From NCBI GenBank assembly GCA_036489565.1, contig DASXFN010000116.1, positions 1 through 64,000 on the forward strand: a stretch of 64,000 nt of DNA, read 5' to 3'. The DNA comes from JAICKN01 sp036489565 (lineage in GTDB: Bacteria; Acidobacteriota; Terriglobia; Terriglobales; Acidobacteriaceae). The position numbers and the translations under genes are program-made. Shown piece after piece: positions 25,510 to 35,124 of this stretch (its first letter is position 1; the number at the start of each line of letters is the position of its first letter). The notes beneath the pieces are model-generated. The model was given only the letters and a program-made list of their open reading frames with translations. It had not been told where the DNA came from and did not search any database.

Positions 25510-28500
25510 ATGTCTCAATTCGTTCATCTGCATCTTCATACTGATTACTCCATGCTGGACGGCGCTTGCGACGTCGAAAAGCTCTGCGAGCGCGTGGCGG
25601 AATTAGGTATGCCCGCCGTTGCCATGACTGACCACGGCAATATTTTTGGCACGGTGCATTTCGTGAACGCCGCGCAGAAAGCCGGGGTCAAGCCAATTGT
25701 CGGTTGCGAACTCTACGTCTGCAAAAAAGGCGACCACAATATTTCCCGCACGCCGCCGGAAGGCGACACCTACAACCATCTGCTGGTGCTGGCTGAGAAT
25801 GAAGAAGGGTATCGCAACCTTACCAAGATCACGTCAGAGGCCTCTCTTCGTGGGTTCTATTACAAGCCGCGCATCAGTAAAAAATTTCTTGCGGAGCATT
25901 CCAAAGGATTGATTGGCCTTTCCGGTTGCCTCAAGGGCGAAGTTGCGGAATTTTTAACGGATGACAAATACGACGCTGCGCGGCAGGCCGCCGGCACCTA
26001 TACGGACATCTTTGGCAAAGGCAATTTCTTCCTGGAAATACAGGACCAAGGTCTGGAGATGGAGCACCGCATCCATCCGGGCCTGTTCAGGCTGGAGAAG
26101 GATTTGGGATTGCCGCTGGTTGCAACCAACGATAGTCATTATCTCTGCGAAGACGATGCTCACGCGCAGGATGTGATGGTGTGTATCCAGACCGGTAAGT
26201 CCATTCAAGATACGAACCGGATGAAGTTTGAAGGCAAGGATTTCTACGTGAAGAGTCACGAAGAGATGCTGCGCGTCTTCAAAGACTCCCCCGATGTTCT
26301 TACGCGCACGCTGGGCATTGCCGAGCGCTGCCATATGAAGCTGGAGAAGGTGAGCAATCCCTTCCCGCAATTCGATATTCCCGAAGGCTACACGATTGAC
26401 AGTTACTTCGAGCACATTGCACGACAAGGCTTTGCGCGACGGCTGGAGGTCCTGCGCGTACACAGCGAACAGGGGAAGCTGAAGCACAGTCTTGCCGACT
26501 ACGAGCAGCGGCTGACGCGGGAGCTAGCCATCATCCAACAGATGAAGTTTCCCGGCTATTTCCTGATTGTGTGGGACTTTATCCGCTACGCGCGAGAGCG
26601 CAGTATCCCCGTTGGGCCGGGCCGAGGATCCGCTGCAGGGTCGCTGGTTTCTTATGCGATGAGCATTACGGATATTGATCCGTTGCAGAACGAACTTCTG
26701 TTTGAACGTTTCCTGAATCCTGAGCGCGTCTCCATGCCGGATATTGACATCGATTTCTGCATGAACCGCCGGGGAGAGGTAATCAACTACGTTACGCAGA
26801 AATACGGACGGGAAAATGTGGCGCAGATCATCACCTTCGGCACCATGCAGGCAAAGGCGGCAATCAAAGACGTAGGGCGCGCCATGGACATGCCGTATGC
26901 GGATGTGGATCGCATCGCGAAAATGGTGCCGACTGTCCTGAACGTAACGCTCGAGCAGGCGCTTACGGATTCTCCGCAGTTGCAACAGGCGTATGAGAAT
27001 GACGTGCAGATTCGCGCGCTGCTTGATACGGCGAAGAAATTGGAAGGGCTGGTTCGCAACTCGGGAGTGCATGCCGCCGGGGTGGTGATTTCGCCGCGTC
27101 CGCTCGATCAGTTGGTGCCGCTGCACAAGACGAAGAACGACGAAATTGTCACGGCGTTCGACATGGTGGCGATTGAAAAATTGGGTCTGCTCAAGATGGA
27201 CTTTTTGGGGCTGACCACGCTCACCATTCTTGACGACGCGCTGAAGCTTATCGCGCAGACTCGTGGGGAAAAGGTCACGCTCGAAGAAATTCCGCTGACC
27301 GACCAGGAAACCTACGAGAAGGTTTTTTACACCGGACTCACTTCCGGCGTATTCCAGTTTGAATCGGGCGGCATGCGCGACGTGCTGCGCCGTTACAAGC
27401 CGAACACCGTTGAAGACCTTACCGCCCTCAATGCACTTTATCGCCCGGGCCCCATCCAGGGCGGCATGATTGATGACTTTATTGACCGCAAGCACGGCCG
27501 CAAAAAAATCGAGTACGAATTGCCGGAATTGAAAGAGATGCTTGAGGAAACCCTCGGCGTCATCGTCTATCAGGAACAGGTAATGCAGATCGCCAACCGG
27601 CTGGCGGGATATTCACTGGGTGAAGCCGACCTGCTCCGCCGCGCGATGGGAAAAAAGAAGCTGGAGGAGATGGCCCAGCAGCGTGATCGTTTTGTGAAAG
27701 GGGCCACCGAGCGCGGATTCCCGGCAAAGAAGATCGTCAAGATTTTTGACCTGATGGAGCAGTTTGCGGGATACGGATTCAACAAGTCGCACTCCGCTGC
27801 TTACGCGCTTCTGGCGTATCACACGGCTTATTTGAAGACGCATTATCCCGTGGAGTTCATGGCGGCATTGCTGACGTCGGTGACGGGAAGCACGGACGAC
27901 GTAGTGAAGTACATCAACGAATGCCGCGAGATGGGTATTTCGGTAGAAGCGCCAGACATCAATGTTTCAGACGCCAACTTCACGCCGCACGATAACGCCA
28001 TACGTTTTGGCCTTGCGGCGGTGAAAAATGTCGGTGGCAACGCGATTGAATCCATCGTGGCGGGTCGGAAGAAGCTGGGACAGTTTCGCGGTATTTTCGA
28101 GTTCTGCGAGAACGTGGATTTGCGGTTGCTCAATAAGCGCGTTATCGAATCGCTTATTAAGTCCGGTGCAATGGATTCTCTTGGCCGCCGCGCGCAATTG
28201 ATGGGCGTGCTCGACAAGGCCATGGAGCAGGCCCAAAAGGCGCAGAGGGATGCGGAGTCAGGCCAGCATGGATTGTTCGGAGTTTTCGCGCAGGAGGAAG
28301 TGCACACCAACCAGGAGACGCTGCCGAATATTCCTGATTGGGATGAGCACACACGGCTGGCGAGCGAAAAGGAAATTCTCGGCTTCTTCATCAGCGGACA
28401 TCCGCTCGACCGCTATCGCGACAAGTTGGAGAGCCTGCGGGTATTAAGCACAGCAGACATTACTGCGATGAAATCTTCCACCGGTAAGGATGAAAACATC

Positions 28501-28992
28501 AGCGCGGCTGGGATCATCACTAACTTACGGGTGCTTAAATCCAAGCGGGGTGATTTTTACGGGCAAGCCAGCCTGGAAGATACGTCGGGCACAATTGACA
28601 TGATTATTTTTCCGGAATCCTATAAACGGCTGGGAGAAAAAACCAAGCTTGAAGTGCCGGTACTTATTAAGTGCGGTGTGCGCATTGAGGAAGGCGCGAA
28701 CCCTAAAATCACCGCGAATGAAATCATCCCGCTTGAAGATGTAAAAATCCAGCTGCCGCGTTCCATTCGCATTCGCATTGTGTCCAGCGATGCTAACGAT
28801 GCGGTGGTGGACTCCCTGCATTCGCTTTTTGCGCGGAGTAAAGGGAGCGCCAAAGTATTGTTTGACGTGGAACGCAAGGACGATTTCATGGTGGTAATGG
28901 AAGCGGAAGGCTATAATGTACTGCCAGACCGCAATTTTATCGTCAGCGTGGAAGAACTCTGTGGACGCGGCGCCGTGCGAGTGATCGAGTAG
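25510..28992 (+). CDS. dnaE: DNA polymerase III alpha subunit
   Basis: A 1160-residue replicative polymerase, normal for DnaE. The PHP domain opens with FVHLHLHTDYSMLDGA. The palm contains VGPGRGSAAGSLVSYAM near residues 370-385 and the catalytic Asp triplet region MPDIDIDFCMNRRG near 408. LYRPGPIQGGMIDDFI, YQEQVMQIAN and GYGFNKSHSAAYALLAYHTA follow. The tandem helix-hairpin-helix and OB-fold regions come after residue 850, including GIITNLRVLKSKRGDFYGQA. It synthesises the chromosome together with the beta clamp. accA follows 75 bases downstream, an order common in bacteria. Confidence 0.98.
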   Translation: MSQFVHLHLHTDYSMLDGACDVEKLCERVAELGMPAVAMTDHGNIFGTVHFVNAAQKAGVKPIVGCELYVCKKGDHNISRTPPEGDTYNHLLVLAENEEGYRNLTKITSEASLRGFYYKPRISKKFLAEHSKGLIGLSGCLKGEVAEFLTDDKYDAARQAAGTYTDIFGKGNFFLEIQDQGLEMEHRIHPGLFRLEKDLGLPLVATNDSHYLCEDDAHAQDVMVCIQTGKSIQDTNRMKFEGKDFYVKSHEEMLRVFKDSPDVLTRTLGIAERCHMKLEKVSNPFPQFDIPEGYTIDSYFEHIARQGFARRLEVLRVHSEQGKLKHSLADYEQRLTRELAIIQQMKFPGYFLIVWDFIRYARERSIPVGPGRGSAAGSLVSYAMSITDIDPLQNELLFERFLNPERVSMPDIDIDFCMNRRGEVINYVTQKYGRENVAQIITFGTMQAKAAIKDVGRAMDMPYADVDRIAKMVPTVLNVTLEQALTDSPQLQQAYENDVQIRALLDTAKKLEGLVRNSGVHAAGVVISPRPLDQLVPLHKTKNDEIVTAFDMVAIEKLGLLKMDFLGLTTLTILDDALKLIAQTRGEKVTLEEIPLTDQETYEKVFYTGLTSGVFQFESGGMRDVLRRYKPNTVEDLTALNALYRPGPIQGGMIDDFIDRKHGRKKIEYELPELKEMLEETLGVIVYQEQVMQIANRLAGYSLGEADLLRRAMGKKKLEEMAQQRDRFVKGATERGFPAKKIVKIFDLMEQFAGYGFNKSHSAAYALLAYHTAYLKTHYPVEFMAALLTSVTGSTDDVVKYINECREMGISVEAPDINVSDANFTPHDNAIRFGLAAVKNVGGNAIESIVAGRKKLGQFRGIFEFCENVDLRLLNKRVIESLIKSGAMDSLGRRAQLMGVLDKAMEQAQKAQRDAESGQHGLFGVFAQEEVHTNQETLPNIPDWDEHTRLASEKEILGFFISGHPLDRYRDKLESLRVLSTADITAMKSSTGKDENISAAGIITNLRVLKSKRGDFYGQASLEDTSGTIDMIIFPESYKRLGEKTKLEVPVLIKCGVRIEEGANPKITANEIIPLEDVKIQLPRSIRIRIVSSDANDAVVDSLHSLFARSKGSAKVLFDVERKDDFMVVMEAEGYNVLPDRNFIVSVEELCGRGAVRVIE

Positions 28993-29067
28993 AGCGTTGC
29001 TGCTCGACGTTGCGGGCGAATAGAGTCCACTCAAAGTAGTTCGAACGATAGGCTGTGTCTTTCCCCC

Positions 29068-30114
29068 ATGAGCGAAGTATCTGTTAGCGTGCGCGGTACC
29101 GACTTCCTGCTCTCGATGGTGGAAGAACAGTGGGCATCAAGAAACGGCAATACGATGGAATTGGTCCCCAAAGCACAACAGGAGTTGGCAAAGATTGAGC
29201 AGCAAATCGCCACGCTGCAGGCATTGCCCGGCCAGAATGAGGATGTACATCGCCAGGTGCAGGAACTCAGCGCGCGGATCTCATCGCTGCGCGATGAGAT
29301 GAACGGTTATCACGATACATGGCGGCGCATCGAATTAGCGCGGCATCCGCAGCGGCCTTATACGCTCGATTATGTTGAGCGTATTTTCACCGACTGGAGC
29401 GAACTGCACGGCGACCGCGGTTTTGCCGATGACGCGGCGATTGTCGGCGGCATGGCCCGCTTCCACGGCCAAGATGTAATGCTGATCGGCCATCAGAAGG
29501 CGCGTGAGACAAAGCAGAAGATTTACCGTAACTTCGGCATGCCCAACCCGGAGGGCTATCGCAAGGCGCTGCGGCTAATGCACATTGCTGAGAAATTTAA
29601 CCGGCCAATCATCACGCTGGTTGACACTACCGGCGCATATCCGGGGCTGGGCGCGGAAGAGCGCGGCCAGGCGGAGGCCATCGCCCGCAACCTGCGCGAA
29701 ATGGCCCGCTTGAAGGTTCCCATTATCACGGTGATTATTGGCGAGGGCGGCAGCGGGGGCGCGCTGGCGATTGCCATTGCGGACCGCGTGCTGATGCTTG
29801 AGAACGCGATTTATTCGGTCATCTCTCCTGAGTCCTGCGCCGCCATTATGTGGCGAGATGTAGCGAAAAAAGAGCTTGCCGCTGAGGCGCTGCGCATTAC
29901 AGCACAAGACGTGATTGAACTGGGTTGCGTGGATGGCATTATTCCCGAGCCCGAAGGTGGAGCGCAGACCGATCATGAAGCCGCCGCTGCTCTGCTGGAT
30001 GCGGCGTTGCAAGAACATCTTGCCAGCCTGAACAGTATTCCCATACCGCAGTTGCTCACCTCGCGTTACGAGAAGTTCCGCAACATGGCTCAGTTCTTCC
30101 AAATGCAGGATTAA
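29068..30114 (+). CDS. accA: Acetyl-CoA carboxylase carboxyltransferase subunit alpha
   Basis: A 348-residue protein. A coiled N-terminal region (LAKIEQQIATLQ) precedes the crotonase-fold carboxyltransferase domain: HPQRPYTLDYVERIF, HGDRGFADDAAIVGG, MPNPEGYRKALRLM, LVDTTGAYPGLGAEERGQ and IGEGGSGGALAIAIAD. It transfers carboxyl from biotin to acetyl-CoA to make malonyl-CoA for fatty acid synthesis, together with AccD. AccA proteins are usually about 320 residues, so the in-frame ATG at 29155 (319 residues) is an equally plausible start; neither has a clear ribosome site. Confidence 0.95.
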   Translation: MSEVSVSVRGTDFLLSMVEEQWASRNGNTMELVPKAQQELAKIEQQIATLQALPGQNEDVHRQVQELSARISSLRDEMNGYHDTWRRIELARHPQRPYTLDYVERIFTDWSELHGDRGFADDAAIVGGMARFHGQDVMLIGHQKARETKQKIYRNFGMPNPEGYRKALRLMHIAEKFNRPIITLVDTTGAYPGLGAEERGQAEAIARNLREMARLKVPIITVIIGEGGSGGALAIAIADRVLMLENAIYSVISPESCAAIMWRDVAKKELAAEALRITAQDVIELGCVDGIIPEPEGGAQTDHEAAAALLDAALQEHLASLNSIPIPQLLTSRYEKFRNMAQFFQMQD

Positions 30115-30250
30115 TTGCCGATTTCGACACTTGGCTGCTGAGAACTGCTTAAACCTGCTCTCTTTTCGTATAATAAAAGGTTCGCGAAAATCCTGATTTT
30201 CCAGTGGTTGCCGCTGGCGAGCGGCTGTAATTTATTGGGAAAGGAAAAGA

Positions 30251-32086
30251 ATGGCCAGTACCGATATTGCGCTGCAGGGCGCGTCAGAAAACGCAAACCC
30301 GGAGCGCGTAGTAAATGACATGAGCATTCAGGTCGGCACCGTGAATGGTTCCGGCTCGCAAAGCTCCAACACGGTCCTTTTACGCAGCCTGTTTCAAATG
30401 GGCATTCCGGTATCAGGAAAGAACCTGTTCCCGTCGAATATTGCCGGGCTGCCGACGTGGTACACGATCCGCGCTAATAAAAGAGGGTACGTCGCGCGGA
30501 AAAAGGAAATTGATTTTCTGGTTGCGATGAACCCTGAGACCGCGCGCGAAGACGTGCTCGCGCTAGGGGCCGGAGCCGCTGTCCTTTATGACGAGCCGCT
30601 GAAGCTCGACGCGTTGCGAAATGACCTGACATTTTATTCCGTGCCTTACGACAAGCTGGTGGCTGCAGTTTGCCCCGAAGCCAAGCTGCGCAAGCTGGTC
30701 AAGAACATGATCTACGTCGGAGTTCTTGCCAAGCTGCTGGAAATTGATATGGCGGAGGTTGAAAAGGCGCTCCGCAAGCAATTTGCCAAAAAAGTAAAGG
30801 CCGCGAACTTGAATATGGCGGCGGTGCAGGCAGGCTACGAGTACGCCACTTCAAATCTGACCAAGCGCGATCCCTTTTACGTTCAGCGTATGAACGAGAC
30901 CGCAGGCAAGGTCATTATTGACGGAAATTCCGCTGCGGCCCTGGGCTGCATGTTTGCCGGGGTCACGGTGGTGAGCTGGTATCCGATTACGCCGTCGTCT
31001 TCGTTGCCGGAGCACGTAATCGAGTACATGAAGCGCTTCCGCATTGGCCCCGACGGGAAAGCAACTTTTGCCATTTTGCAGGCGGAGGACGAGCTTGCGG
31101 CTGTGGGCATGGTGGTAGGCGCGGGATGGGCGGGAGCGCGGGCCATGACGGCGACGTCAGGGCCGGGCATTTCGCTTATGGCGGAATTCGTGGGCCTGGC
31201 GTATTACGCGGAAATTCCTGGCGTGATCTGGGACATTCAACGCGTGGGACCTTCCACAGGACTGCCCACGCGTACCGCGCAGGGAGATATTCTTTCCACC
31301 GCCGTTTTGTCGCATGGCGACACGAAACATATTTTGCTGATTCCCGCTTCCACTGAAGAATGTTTCACCATGGCCCTGGAAGCTTTCGAATTGGCGGAGC
31401 AATTCCAGACGATTGTTTTCGTAATGTCGGACCTGGACTTGGGAATGAACAACTGGATGGCTGATCCGCTGAAATATCCGGAAAAGCCCATTCATCGCGG
31501 AAAAGTTTTGAGCAGGGCGGACCTTGACCGGTTGGGTGGGTTTGCCCGCTACAAAGACGTGGATGGCGACGCGATTCCATACCGCACACTGCCGGGCAAC
31601 GGACACGTTGCGGCTGCCTACTTTACGCGTGGCAGCGGCCATAACGAAAGAGCGCAGTACAGCGAGCGTCCGGATGATTACGAGAACAATATGGAGCGGT
31701 TGAATCGCAAGTTTGAAACGGCTCGTTCTTTCGTTCCACGTCCGGTAATAGAGACGGGCAAATCGAAAATTGGATTTATTGGATACGGCACGTCGCATTG
31801 GGCCTTGGTCGAGGCACGCGACCAGCTTCGCGAGGAATATAAGGTCGAGACTAATTATTTGCGGCTGAGGGCTTATCCGTTCACGCGTGAAGTGCACGAT
31901 TTCGTAAAGCAGCATGACCGCGTCTATGTGGTCGAGCAGAATCGTGATGCGCAGATGTTGAGCCTGCTCAAGCTGGACGTGGAAGCGTCGCTGGCGACGC
32001 GACTGCGCAGCATGGCGCACATTCACGGCTTGCCCATGGACGCGCGTTCCATCACGGACGAACTTATGACTATGGAGGGAAAGTAA
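30251..32086 (+). CDS. korA: 2-oxoacid:ferredoxin oxidoreductase, alpha subunit with fused gamma domain
   Basis: A 611-residue protein. The N-terminal gamma domain (about 25-200) contains RSLFQMGIPVSGKNLFPSNI. The alpha domain begins NSAAALGCMFAGVTVVSWYP and holds YPITPSSSLPEHV, LQAEDELAAVGMVVGAGWAG and TATSGPGISLMAEFVGLAYY. With KorB it oxidises a 2-oxoacid, most likely 2-oxoglutarate, to acyl-CoA and reduced ferredoxin. GGGAAAGG lies just before the ATG and a TATAAT at 30169-30174 is a likely -10. korB begins on the base after its stop. No ferredoxin subunit gene is adjacent. Confidence 0.9.
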   Translation: MASTDIALQGASENANPERVVNDMSIQVGTVNGSGSQSSNTVLLRSLFQMGIPVSGKNLFPSNIAGLPTWYTIRANKRGYVARKKEIDFLVAMNPETAREDVLALGAGAAVLYDEPLKLDALRNDLTFYSVPYDKLVAAVCPEAKLRKLVKNMIYVGVLAKLLEIDMAEVEKALRKQFAKKVKAANLNMAAVQAGYEYATSNLTKRDPFYVQRMNETAGKVIIDGNSAAALGCMFAGVTVVSWYPITPSSSLPEHVIEYMKRFRIGPDGKATFAILQAEDELAAVGMVVGAGWAGARAMTATSGPGISLMAEFVGLAYYAEIPGVIWDIQRVGPSTGLPTRTAQGDILSTAVLSHGDTKHILLIPASTEECFTMALEAFELAEQFQTIVFVMSDLDLGMNNWMADPLKYPEKPIHRGKVLSRADLDRLGGFARYKDVDGDAIPYRTLPGNGHVAAAYFTRGSGHNERAQYSERPDDYENNMERLNRKFETARSFVPRPVIETGKSKIGFIGYGTSHWALVEARDQLREEYKVETNYLRLRAYPFTREVHDFVKQHDRVYVVEQNRDAQMLSLLKLDVEASLATRLRSMAHIHGLPMDARSITDELMTMEGK

Positions 32087-33151
32087 ATGGCCACGACGCC
32101 AACTTCCACATCTGCCCCCACGCCTGGTCCCGCTCCCAAGACCAATCACATTGGACTTGCAGTGCTCGACTACAAGGGCGGAAAGACGACCCTTTGCGCC
32201 GGCTGCGGGCACAACGCAATCTCAGAACGAATTATTGACGCCATGTATGAAATGGGCGTGCAACCGGAGCGCGTGGCGAAATTAAGTGGCATCGGATGCT
32301 CGTCGAAGAGTCCAGCTTATTTCATGGGACGCGCGCACAGCTTCAACGCGGTCCACGGACGCATGCCATCGGTTGCGACCGGAGCGATGCTCGCTAATCG
32401 CAACCTACTTGCATTGGGGGTCAGCGGCGACGGTGATACGGCTTCGATTGGGCTCGGTCAGTTCGTGCACTTAATGCGGCGTAATCTTCCCATTATTTAC
32501 ATCATCGAAGACAACGGCGTGTATGGCCTGACCAAAGGCCAGTTTTCCGCGACCGCAGACCTTGGATCGAAACTCAAGACAGGCGTGATTAACGATCTGC
32601 CGCCAATTGATACTTGCTCGCTAGCGATTTCCATGGGCGCGACTTTCGTGGGGAGGTCTTTTTCCGGCGACAAGCGCCAGCTCTTGAGCATGTTGAAGGC
32701 TGCGATCTCACACAAGGGGACGGTCTTGCTAGACGTGGTTTCCCCGTGCGTCACCTTCAATGATCATGAAGGATCCACGAAGTCCTACAAGTATATGAAA
32801 GACCACGAGGAGCCGCTACAGGAGATTGATTTTGTGCCGGCGTTTGAAGATATCGCAGTGGAGTACGACCCGGGCACCACGGTCGAAGTGACCATGCATG
32901 ACGGTTCGCGGCTGCGTTTGCGCAAGTTGGAAGAAGCGTATGACGCCACTAATCGGGCGCATGCCTTGAATCGTTTGAATGAAGCACACCAGAAGGGCGA
33001 GGTGCTCACGGGAGTTTTCTACGTGAATCCGCAAGCGCCTAATTTTCTCGACATGCTCAATATGACCGACCAGCCACTGGCAACCTTGCCGGAATCCGTG
33101 GTGCGTCCGGGCAGGGAAGTGCTGGAGCAGGTGATGGAAGAGCTGCGTTAG
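32087..33151 (+). CDS. korB: 2-oxoacid:ferredoxin oxidoreductase, beta subunit
   Basis: A 354-residue thiamine-diphosphate-binding subunit. KTTLCAGCGHNAISERIIDA, KLSGIGCSSKSPAYFMGRAH, NAVHGRMPSVATGAMLANR and the ThDP/Mg motif GVSGDGDTASIGLGQF with EDNGVYGLTKGQFSAT are all present. Cys residues at CAGCGH and GIGCSSK are placed to hold an iron-sulfur cluster. It forms the catalytic core with KorA. The ATG directly abuts the korA stop, implying translational coupling. phzF-like gene starts 3 bases after its stop. Confidence 0.92.
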   Translation: MATTPTSTSAPTPGPAPKTNHIGLAVLDYKGGKTTLCAGCGHNAISERIIDAMYEMGVQPERVAKLSGIGCSSKSPAYFMGRAHSFNAVHGRMPSVATGAMLANRNLLALGVSGDGDTASIGLGQFVHLMRRNLPIIYIIEDNGVYGLTKGQFSATADLGSKLKTGVINDLPPIDTCSLAISMGATFVGRSFSGDKRQLLSMLKAAISHKGTVLLDVVSPCVTFNDHEGSTKSYKYMKDHEEPLQEIDFVPAFEDIAVEYDPGTTVEVTMHDGSRLRLRKLEEAYDATNRAHALNRLNEAHQKGEVLTGVFYVNPQAPNFLDMLNMTDQPLATLPESVVRPGREVLEQVMEELR

Positions 33152-33154
33152 GTC

Positions 33155-33940
33155 ATGCGCGCGCCAATCTTTCAGGTTGATGCTTTTGCTGCGCGGCGTT
33201 TCGCGGGGAATCCCGCCGCCGTGATGCTGTTGGATAAGTTCCTGCCCGATGCGATATTGCAAGCCATTGCCGCCGAGAACAATTTAGCTGAAACCGCGTT
33301 TCTGGTCCCGATAGACGGGGAATATCAGTTGCGCTGGTTTACGCCCGCCACGGAAGTACCGCTCTGCGGCCACGCAACGCTTGCCAGCGCGGCGGTTGTA
33401 ATGGAGCGACTGGAGCCGGGACGTAAAAGCGTGATTTTCCATTCCGCAAGCGGTCCACTCGCAGTAAGGCAAGCCAATACAGGTTACGTGATGGACTTTC
33501 CCGTCCGGTTATCTGAGCGGGTTGTGACGCCGCCCTCATTAACCGAAGCGCTCGGGATGGTCCCAATCGAGGTATTCGTCAACGAGTTCAACTACATGGT
33601 TGTGCTGGAAAACGCGCAGGCTGTGCGTGATGTTGCGCCCGATATGGCCGCGCTTGTGCGGGTGGATCGCGACGGAGTGATCGTGACCGCGCAGGGAGAT
33701 GGAGATTACGATTTCGTGAGCCGATACTTCGCCCCGGCAAAGGGCATCCCGGAAGATCCGGTGACGGGGAGTGCGCACTGCATGCTGGCTCCGTACTGGG
33801 CCAAGCGGCTCGGCAAGACTGCGTTTCGCGCCTTTCAGGCATCGCCACGCGGCGGAGAGATTGTTTGTCGGCTGGTCGGAGATCGCGTGGAACTCGAAGG
33901 CACTTGCGTGTTTTACTTGCAGGGCGAAGTGGAGATTTAA
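33155..33940 (+). CDS. PhzF-family isomerase/epimerase-like protein
   Basis: A 261-residue protein of the two-lobed diaminopimelate-epimerase fold. It begins PIFQVDAFAARRFAGNPAAV and has NNLAETAFLVP with the family's catalytic Glu, LRWFTPATEVPLCGHATLAS, and the second-lobe motif EDPVTGSAHCMLAPYW. In phenazine producers PhzF isomerises DHHA; most genomic homologues have unknown substrates. It is the third gene of the korA-korB run, with only 3 bases after korB, so it is surely co-transcribed. There are no phenazine genes here. Confidence 0.9.
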   Translation: MRAPIFQVDAFAARRFAGNPAAVMLLDKFLPDAILQAIAAENNLAETAFLVPIDGEYQLRWFTPATEVPLCGHATLASAAVVMERLEPGRKSVIFHSASGPLAVRQANTGYVMDFPVRLSERVVTPPSLTEALGMVPIEVFVNEFNYMVVLENAQAVRDVAPDMAALVRVDRDGVIVTAQGDGDYDFVSRYFAPAKGIPEDPVTGSAHCMLAPYWAKRLGKTAFRAFQASPRGGEIVCRLVGDRVELEGTCVFYLQGEVEI

Positions 33941-33976
33941 GGGTGCCCGACAGGTCTGATCAACGCGCTGACTCGG

Positions 33977-34525
33977 CTATCTGACAAAGGGTATGTAAGC
34001 AGCAACCCTGCTTCGGTAGCTGACAAACTCGTCGCCAAAACGCGAACCGAGCAAACTTTCTTCTATCCGCACGCGAATTTCCGTCCCTGCGATAAATAAT
34101 GCCACGGCCGCAATAAACAGCCACTTTGAAGTGATCATGAATCCAGTCCCCAGCAGAATGGAAAACATGGAGGCGTAAATCGGGTGCCGGACGAAGCGAT
34201 AAGGGCCGCTGGTCACGAGTTGGTGGTCGGAGTTGAGGGCCGCGTCCACGCGCCAATGCCGTCCAAGAGACTGAGCGCCGCTCCAGGAAAGAGCGCCCGC
34301 CGACACGAGAAAGCAAATGCTGAGCGCAAGGCGCCAAGGCGGAAGCTGAGCTAGCCAAAATTTTCCCTGCCACAAGAGTGAATACGCGATGGCGATCAGC
34401 AATAAGCCCCAACGTGCTCGGCGGTCAACGATGGCGGCTGTCTGCTTTTTTCTTTGAACTAGAAAAAACGGAATCATCCAAACGACCCATCCGACGGCGA
34501 GAATGGTGTATCCATAGTTGGGCAT
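33977..34525 (-). CDS. ICMT/PEMT-like membrane methyltransferase
   Basis: A 182-residue integral membrane protein with about five helices. The C-terminal part has the family signature GPYRFVRHPIYASMFSILLG and a following RIRIEESLLGSRFGDEFVSY-like segment (RVRIEESLLGSRFG, YRSRVAAYIPFV), which binds S-adenosylmethionine. Homologues methylate isoprenylcysteines in eukaryotes, and lipids or small molecules in bacteria. The physiological acceptor is unknown. It is convergent with the korAB-phzF operon, with 36 bases between stops and no clear terminator. Confidence 0.88.
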   Translation of the reverse strand: MPNYGYTILAVGWVVWMIPFFLVQRKKQTAAIVDRRARWGLLLIAIAYSLLWQGKFWLAQLPPWRLALSICFLVSAGALSWSGAQSLGRHWRVDAALNSDHQLVTSGPYRFVRHPIYASMFSILLGTGFMITSKWLFIAAVALFIAGTEIRVRIEESLLGSRFGDEFVSYRSRVAAYIPFVR

Positions 34526-34618
34526 GCGGATTCATTCTAGTCGTCTAGGGCTTGGGGCTAACATGCGAACGTAGTCAAGAACGACGAAATCTTTATTTGA
34601 TTGAGTATTCGGGGCCTC

Positions 34619-34637
34619 GCCGGGTCAGAGACCCGGC
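34619..34637. repeat. Short palindromic intergenic unit
   Basis: A perfect 8-bp stem GCCGGGTC/GACCCGGC with loop AGA inside tcgccgggtcagagacccggcgc-type wording, a style seen in acidobacterial dispersed repeats. It lies 50 bases downstream of the 84-residue gene on the minus strand; no T-run follows. Confidence 0.5.
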
Positions 34638-34686
34638 GCTACATGAGTAGGGACGCTACCTAGCAGGCGACGCATGCCGCATAGGC

Positions 34687-34941
34687 TTACTCTCCGGAGT
34701 GTTCTGGACTTTCTCCGGGCTCGGGGAAGTCAGTGTCGAGCGTGTCAAGATCGGGGGGCTTGTTTCTGTGGCCCATCTGTCCGCTCATGGAAGTGTTGTC
34801 GCTTTGGTTGGGCTTGTCCTGCTCCACCGCGCCTTCGTGGCAGTAAGGGTCTTTACTTTTATTTTTCTGTTGAGGGTTTTCCTCAGGGATAGCCTTGGTG
34901 CGCTGTTGTGGAACTTCTCCTGGCTTATTCGCAGTGCCCAT
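34687..34941 (-). CDS. Small disordered hydrophilic protein
   Basis: An 84-residue protein with almost no hydrophobic residues: it is rich in Pro, Glu, Asp, Lys, Asn, Gln and Ser (KPGEVPQQRTKAIPEENPQQ at the start, PEPGESPEHSGE at the end) and has a single Cys (DPYCHEG). It is predicted to be intrinsically disordered. GGAG lies 8 bases before the ATG, supporting translation. The composition recalls hydrophilin-like stress proteins, but no family is recognised and the function is unknown. Confidence 0.55.
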   Translation of the reverse strand: MGTANKPGEVPQQRTKAIPEENPQQKNKSKDPYCHEGAVEQDKPNQSDNTSMSGQMGHRNKPPDLDTLDTDFPEPGESPEHSGE

Positions 34942-35124
34942 TCTGATTTCTCCTGCTACTCAGATGGTCAAATTTGGCGCTGATTTGTCTTGGCTCTGCG
35001 CGAAAGAGGTCCTAAAAACCGCAAATTAACGCAAACCGGTTGCGGGTTGACACTCTCGGTACAATTCCATCTCCGTACAATTCATGTCAACGCACGCGAG
35101 AAGACTAATACAGGAGGAATATCT

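Noticed and set aside
26524..27495. 323-residue open frame antisense to dnaE
   Set aside because: It is a shadow of the highly conserved DnaE coding sequence, with no recognisable domain or ribosome site.
31157..32212. 351-residue open frame antisense to korA
   Set aside because: Shadow frame in a codon-biased gene; no motif, and it spans the korA-korB junction.
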